From the NCBI RefSeq assembly GCF_047272945.1, contig NZ_JBKOPS010000021.1:1-16611 (forward strand): a stretch of DNA of 16,611 nt, written 5' to 3'. The notes under the pieces are model-generated. The model was given only the letters and a program-made list of their open reading frames with translations. It made no database searches and was not told the origin of the DNA. This document shows positions 14,432 to 16,611 of this stretch, piece by piece. This DNA is from Rubrolithibacter danxiaensis (GTDB taxonomy: Bacteria; Bacteroidota; Bacteroidia; Sphingobacteriales; Sphingobacteriaceae). Position 1 is the stretch's first letter, and each line of letters opens with the position of its first letter. The position numbers were made by a program, and so were the translations under genes.

Positions 14432-14688
14432 TTAAACAAGCCAAATATGAACGTACTTATTAAAGTTACTGTAACACATGCGAGGTAACAAAAAAATGTA
14501 TTTACTAATAAGAACAGCATGTATATATAACTTTTCTTGAAGAGATTAGATGGAATGTATTCGTCTCTATAAAAGGTACTTCTCCTGGCTTTTAAGTGGA
14601 GAACTATAAATAGAATTAATGAGCAAATACATCCTATTGCAAAGGAAACAAATAACGAAAGGCTTAATCCACCGGTTAAAAGAATCAT
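14428..14688 (-). CDS. Small two-helix membrane protein (86 aa)
   Basis: An 86-aa protein with two hydrophobic segments (about 8-32 and 54-83). They are separated by a basic loop LKARRSTFYRDEYIPSNLFKK (32-52), which by the positive-inside rule puts the loop in the cytoplasm and both termini outside. No family is recognised. Its start overlaps the stop of the 29-codon gene by 4 nt (14685-14688), and its stop overlaps the start of the 81-aa gene by 4 nt. The three genes thus form a tightly coupled translational unit behind the nuclease gene. A role as a membrane partner of the nuclease is an inference from position alone. Confidence 0.75.
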   Translation of the reverse strand: MILLTGGLSLSLFVSFAIGCICSLILFIVLHLKARRSTFYRDEYIPSNLFKKSYIYMLFLLVNTFFCYLACVTVTLISTFIFGLFK

Positions 14689-14774
14689 TGTTCGCCTTTA
14701 TTTCTCCTTTTTCTATAAACGTAAATTATTACAGCAACCAATACACCCCATATGAGTAAGTAGGTTATATTCAT
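14685..14774 (-). CDS. 29-aa single-helix membrane peptide
   Basis: A short frame starting MNITYLLIW and ending RKRRNKGEQ. Residues 4-20 form one hydrophobic helix and residues 21-26 are strongly basic, giving a membrane peptide with its C-terminus in the cytoplasm. It starts 5 nt after the nuclease stop, and its TGA overlaps the ATG of the next gene (14685-14688, ATGA). The exact fit between two genes, the same 4-nt overlap as at the next junction, and the membrane-like composition support real translation despite the small size. The function is unknown. Alternatively it could be only a leader that couples translation of the 86-aa gene. Confidence 0.6.
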   Translation of the reverse strand: MNITYLLIWGVLVAVIIYVYRKRRNKGEQ

Positions 14775-14779
14775 TATAG

Positions 14780-15250
14780 TTATTTGCTATTTCTTCTAAA
14801 TTCCCAGGGAGCTATTGCATTGCTCATACTCCAAATACCAATCTTCTTATTTCTTGCTACAAGCTCTAAATCTGCTAACTCTTTAGATTTATCAAAGTAC
14901 TTATAGTGCCAGGCTAACCCTGCTTTTAACAGCTCCTTATTTAAAATCTTACCATCAGGGAGTATTACAATGCCAATAGATCTACCATAACGATCTACAT
15001 CAGTAACCTCTACTTTAACAGTTTTACTAAAGCAAAGATCAGAGGTAAATTGCTTAGCCTTTGTTCCAAAATCTTGCTTCTTTTCAGGACAATCAATACC
15101 ATGAAGTCTAACCCGGACTTGAGTGTTATCTTGAATAAGAATGGTTATAGTATCTCCATCAGCAACTTTAACAACCTTACCAGTAAGGGTGTCCTCTGCA
15201 ATAGAGATAGTAGTAATGAAAAGGAAAAGTAAAACAAGAGCGTATTTCAT
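14780..15250 (-). CDS. Secreted staphylococcal-nuclease-type thermonuclease
   Basis: A 156-aa protein with a signal peptide (1-18, cleavage near SIA-ED) and a complete SNase domain. The calcium-binding acids are in ADGDT (30-34, Asp31/Asp33) and Asp53. The catalytic Arg48 is in VRVRLHGIDCPE (45-56), Glu56 follows, and the second Arg90 is in DVDRYGRSIG (85-94). The typical C-terminal part has GLAWHYKYF (111-119), GIW and APWEFR (147-152). It should cut DNA and RNA outside the cytoplasm (periplasm or surface), for nutrient scavenging or against incoming DNA. It is the first gene of a four-gene minus-strand operon followed by the 29-, 86- and 81-codon genes, with a promoter-like element 15 nt upstream. 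The 76/85-aa pair diverges from it after 54 bp. Confidence 0.92.
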   Translation of the reverse strand: MKYALVLLFLFITTISIAEDTLTGKVVKVADGDTITILIQDNTQVRVRLHGIDCPEKKQDFGTKAKQFTSDLCFSKTVKVEVTDVDRYGRSIGIVILPDGKILNKELLKAGLAWHYKYFDKSKELADLELVARNKKIGIWSMSNAIAPWEFRRNSK

Positions 15251-15265
15251 TCATCTAATATAAAA

Positions 15266-15295
15266 GAAACTTATCAGAAGAAAATGAATTTCTAA
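15266..15295 (-). promoter_or_regulatory. Candidate promoter of the nuclease operon
   Basis: On the minus strand TTAG (15292-15295), 18 nt, then TAAGTTTC (15266-15273), one mismatch in each box from TTTG and TANNTTTG. It ends 15 nt before the nuclease ATG, the same short distance as the other promoters in this window. Confidence 0.4.
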
Positions 15296-15304
15296 TTTAG
15301 AGCC

Positions 15305-15535
15305 ATGAGAATTTATAAGATAGACTTTGAGAATAGGATTTATACAATGGCAATTGAAAGTTCTGATAAAGTTAATGATAAAATAGAGGTTAAGTTAGTA
15401 ATGTATAATACAACTTACTTACTCTACAAGGATATAAGTTCAAATACATGGCACAATCACAATAGTAATTTTCAATTGAGTAAGGGTTTATTGCATGTTG
15501 TGGGAGCCAAGCTGGATGAAGTATTAGCACATTAA
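15305..15535 (+). CDS. Small protein of unknown function (76 aa), relative of its neighbour
   Basis: A 76-aa soluble protein with a beta-rich start (MRIYKIDFENRIYTMAIES), a middle strand pair (KIEVKLVMYNTTYLLYKDIS) and a final helix GLLHVVGAKLDEVL. The ends match those of the next gene (KLVSYGYSYRFHVDI and LVQLVGKKIEELF), so the two seem to be diverged duplicates, although this one lacks the FEPDEE motif. It is divergent from the nuclease gene and stops 2 nt before the start of the 85-aa gene, so the two are almost certainly co-transcribed. The function is unknown. Confidence 0.65.
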   Translation: MRIYKIDFENRIYTMAIESSDKVNDKIEVKLVMYNTTYLLYKDISSNTWHNHNSNFQLSKGLLHVVGAKLDEVLAH

Positions 15536-15537
15536 TA

Positions 15538-15795
15538 ATGGAAGAAACATTTACTTTAAAAGCTAACTATAAAGGAGAAGAAAGAGGGTTTGAAGCTAAA
15601 TTAGTAAGCTATGGCTACTCTTATAGATTTCATGTGGATATAGACGGTGTTGGAGTATTCTTTGAACCAGATGAAGAAAGACGGTACAGGGCTATTTTAG
15701 ACAACGAAGCTATAGAAAAGAATTTAAAATCTAATGTTGAATTGGTTCAACTCGTAGGAAAGAAGATTGAAGAGCTATTTCGAAATAGTAAGTAG
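15538..15795 (+). CDS. Small FEPDEE-motif protein of unknown function (85 aa)
   Basis: An 85-aa soluble protein with beta strands ETFTLKANYKGEERGFEAKLVS (3-24) and YRFHVDIDGVGVFFEPDEERRYRAIL (29-54), then a helix VELVQLVGKKIEELFRN (67-83). The FEPDEExxYRA block is, as far as I recall, shared by many small Bacteroidetes hypotheticals without assigned function. The sequence is acidic-strand-rich, with no signal or membrane helix. It starts 2 nt after the related 76-aa gene. Its stop (15795) is one base from the stop of the convergent phosphatidyltransferase gene. Confidence 0.75.
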   Translation: MEETFTLKANYKGEERGFEAKLVSYGYSYRFHVDIDGVGVFFEPDEERRYRAILDNEAIEKNLKSNVELVQLVGKKIEELFRNSK

Positions 15796-15796
15796 A

Positions 15797-16399
15797 TCAA
15801 CCATTAAATAGCTTATTTCTCTGTATAGTTTTTCCCTGTCTTAACCGCACAGCATGATATACAGATGGAACGTCGTTCGTCCAACTTCGTAGTAACAGGA
15901 GAATAGTAAGGATTTCAAGTCTTGTTATAATACCTATGTAAAAGCAGATTTGAAATAATATATGGGAATCTCCCATATATATAAGTTGTAACAAGGTAGC
16001 AAATAGAGTTAACGTCCAAATCTTTGAAGCTATAGCATGTGTTGCTACTTCCTTCCTGAATTTTGCAAAGCTCACAAGATATGTTAAAGCCTCTATTCCA
16101 ATAAGTGCAATGAGTTGGATATAATTCTTATTAAAGAAGTCAGGAGAATGAATAAAAGTAGAAATAACTACTAAGCACCAAAATATTTGATCCACTGTTG
16201 AATCAAGCCGTCTAAGCTTCTTACTCGAAACGTTTAGGTGTCTGGCAATAATGCCATCAAAGATATCTGACACCAGACCTATAGAGACAAGGATTACTAC
16301 AATAATCTCATAATAATTTATTCCTTCAAGACTAAAGATTATAAGAATAACTCCTATAAGAAGTCGTAAGTAAATTAAGGCTAATGGAATACTCTTCAT
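15797..16399 (-). CDS. CDP-alcohol phosphatidyltransferase family membrane protein
   Basis: A 200-aa integral membrane protein with about six hydrophobic segments. It carries the CDP-alcohol phosphotransferase motif SDIFDGIIAR (44-53: Asp45, Asp48, Gly49, Ala52, Arg53), then after eight residues Leu62 where the consensus has Gly, then Asp66 and Asp70 (RLDSTVD). All four metal-binding aspartates are present, so it should be active. Such enzymes transfer a phosphatidyl or related group from a CDP-activated lipid or alcohol to a polar alcohol at the inner membrane. The acceptor (glycerol-phosphate, inositol, serine or other) cannot be told here. The KLRRLDSxVDQ form seems usual in a Bacteroidetes subgroup. 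It lies inside the element with its own promoter (16409-16439). Confidence 0.85.
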   Translation of the reverse strand: MKSIPLALIYLRLLIGVILIIFSLEGINYYEIIVVILVSIGLVSDIFDGIIARHLNVSSKKLRRLDSTVDQIFWCLVVISTFIHSPDFFNKNYIQLIALIGIEALTYLVSFAKFRKEVATHAIASKIWTLTLFATLLQLIYMGDSHILFQICFYIGIITRLEILTILLLLRSWTNDVPSVYHAVRLRQGKTIQRNKLFNG

Positions 16400-16408
16400 T
16401 GTATAGGA

Positions 16409-16439
16409 CTAAGATAGTTATAAAGTGGAAAGGTCCAAA
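16409..16439 (-). promoter_or_regulatory. Promoter of the phosphatidyltransferase gene
   Basis: On the minus strand TTTG (16436-16439), exactly 19 nt, then TATCTTAG (16409-16416), one mismatch from TANNTTTG. It ends 9 nt before the ATG at 16399, so the transcript would have almost no leader. Confidence 0.6.
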
Positions 16440-16522
16440 TACGTTACTAAGCTAAGTATGTATCCTTAACCCTCTTACTGAAAAGTTATAAACATGAAAT
16501 GATTTACTAATATTTTTAGCAT

Positions 16523-16530
16523 TATATTTG
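16523..16530 (+). promoter_or_regulatory. -7 promoter element before the right-edge gene
   Basis: TATATTTG is an exact TANNTTTG ending 16 nt before the ATG at 16547. A TTTA 16 nt upstream (16503-16506) is a poorly spaced -33 candidate. Confidence 0.5.
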
Positions 16531-16546
16531 CTGTTTAGATTGTAAT

Positions 16547-16611
16547 ATGAACAAGTTAAGTGTTTCAGAAAGGCTTATGATATATACCAGGTATATAGGC
16601 CAAAGGATTCT
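16547..16611 (+). CDS. Partial gene running off the right edge
   Basis: An open frame starts at ATG 16547 behind a TANNTTTG element and continues to the window end (21 complete codons, MNKLSVSERLMIYTRYIGQR and onward). The helical start is of the kind seen in phage-type XRE regulators (SERLxxYxRYxG), which would be in place in a mobile element, but 21 residues are too few to assign it. Confidence 0.45.
   Translation, partial: MNKLSVSERLMIYTRYIGQRI

Noticed and set aside
14205..14435. Plus-strand 76-codon frame
   Set aside because: It is a shadow of the 81-aa gene, which has matching 4-nt overlap coupling and a recognisable layout.
13079..16611. CRISPR array, toxin-antitoxin pair or restriction system in the accessory block
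   Set aside because: There are no regularly spaced direct repeats, no recognisable toxin fold pairs and no methyltransferase or restriction motifs in the readable frames.

Overview
The window looks like a chromosome segment of a Bacteroidetes bacterium, most likely of the Sphingobacteriaceae type (Pedobacter-like). The reasons are Bacteroidetes-type promoters (TTTG, about 19 nt, then TANNTTTG) close to start codons, almost no Shine-Dalgarno sequences, and chromosomal genes typical of that phylum: DUF4126, a YbiT-type ABC-F, a HEAT-like protein often labelled adenylosuccinate lyase, and receiver-only regulators. The genus is an inference. By eye, base composition falls from roughly 40-45% G+C on the left to about one third G+C right of position 8050.

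Left part (1-7985) is ordinary core chromosome. A minus-strand stress/envelope-type cluster (SpoIIAA-like, DUF4126, YtxH-like) ends in a strong terminator. It is followed by a polysaccharide-deacetylase lipoprotein, a HEAT-like protein convergent with it, and a YbiT-type ABC-F ATPase with an exact TANNTTTG promoter. Next come a secreted protein of unknown function, two divergent single-domain response regulators, and a Bcr/CflA-type drug:H+ antiporter broken by one extra base.

At 7986-8050 lies most of a tRNA-Lys(CTT) gene on the minus strand, followed by its terminator. The first 8 nt of the tRNA (5' acceptor strand and U8) are replaced by sequence that cannot pair with the 3' acceptor strand. 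A tyrosine recombinase gene starts 61 bp further on. The best reading is the integrase-side end of an element inserted in tRNA-Lys; an intact tRNA would lie at the far end, beyond the window.

The element (about 8051 to beyond 16611) begins with a plus-strand module: integrase, a 358-aa unknown, a 135-aa unknown, and a helicase-like ATPase whose P-loop lacks the lysine (PGLGATT). Several hairpins and terminators separate these genes. To their right is an AT-rich accessory block. It holds a secreted Cys/His mini-protein plus a membrane protein; a minus-strand operon of secreted staphylococcal-type nuclease, a 29-aa one-helix membrane peptide, an 86-aa two-helix membrane protein and an 81-aa soluble protein, the last three joined by 4-nt start/stop overlaps; two adjacent, apparently related small genes; a CDP-alcohol phosphatidyltransferase; and the start of another gene at the right edge. 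No CRISPR array, rRNA or insertion sequence was seen.

The most promising material is the unknown integrase-to-helicase module and the compact nuclease operon with its hidden 29-codon gene. Nothing in the sequence alone proves that either is a defence or transfer system.
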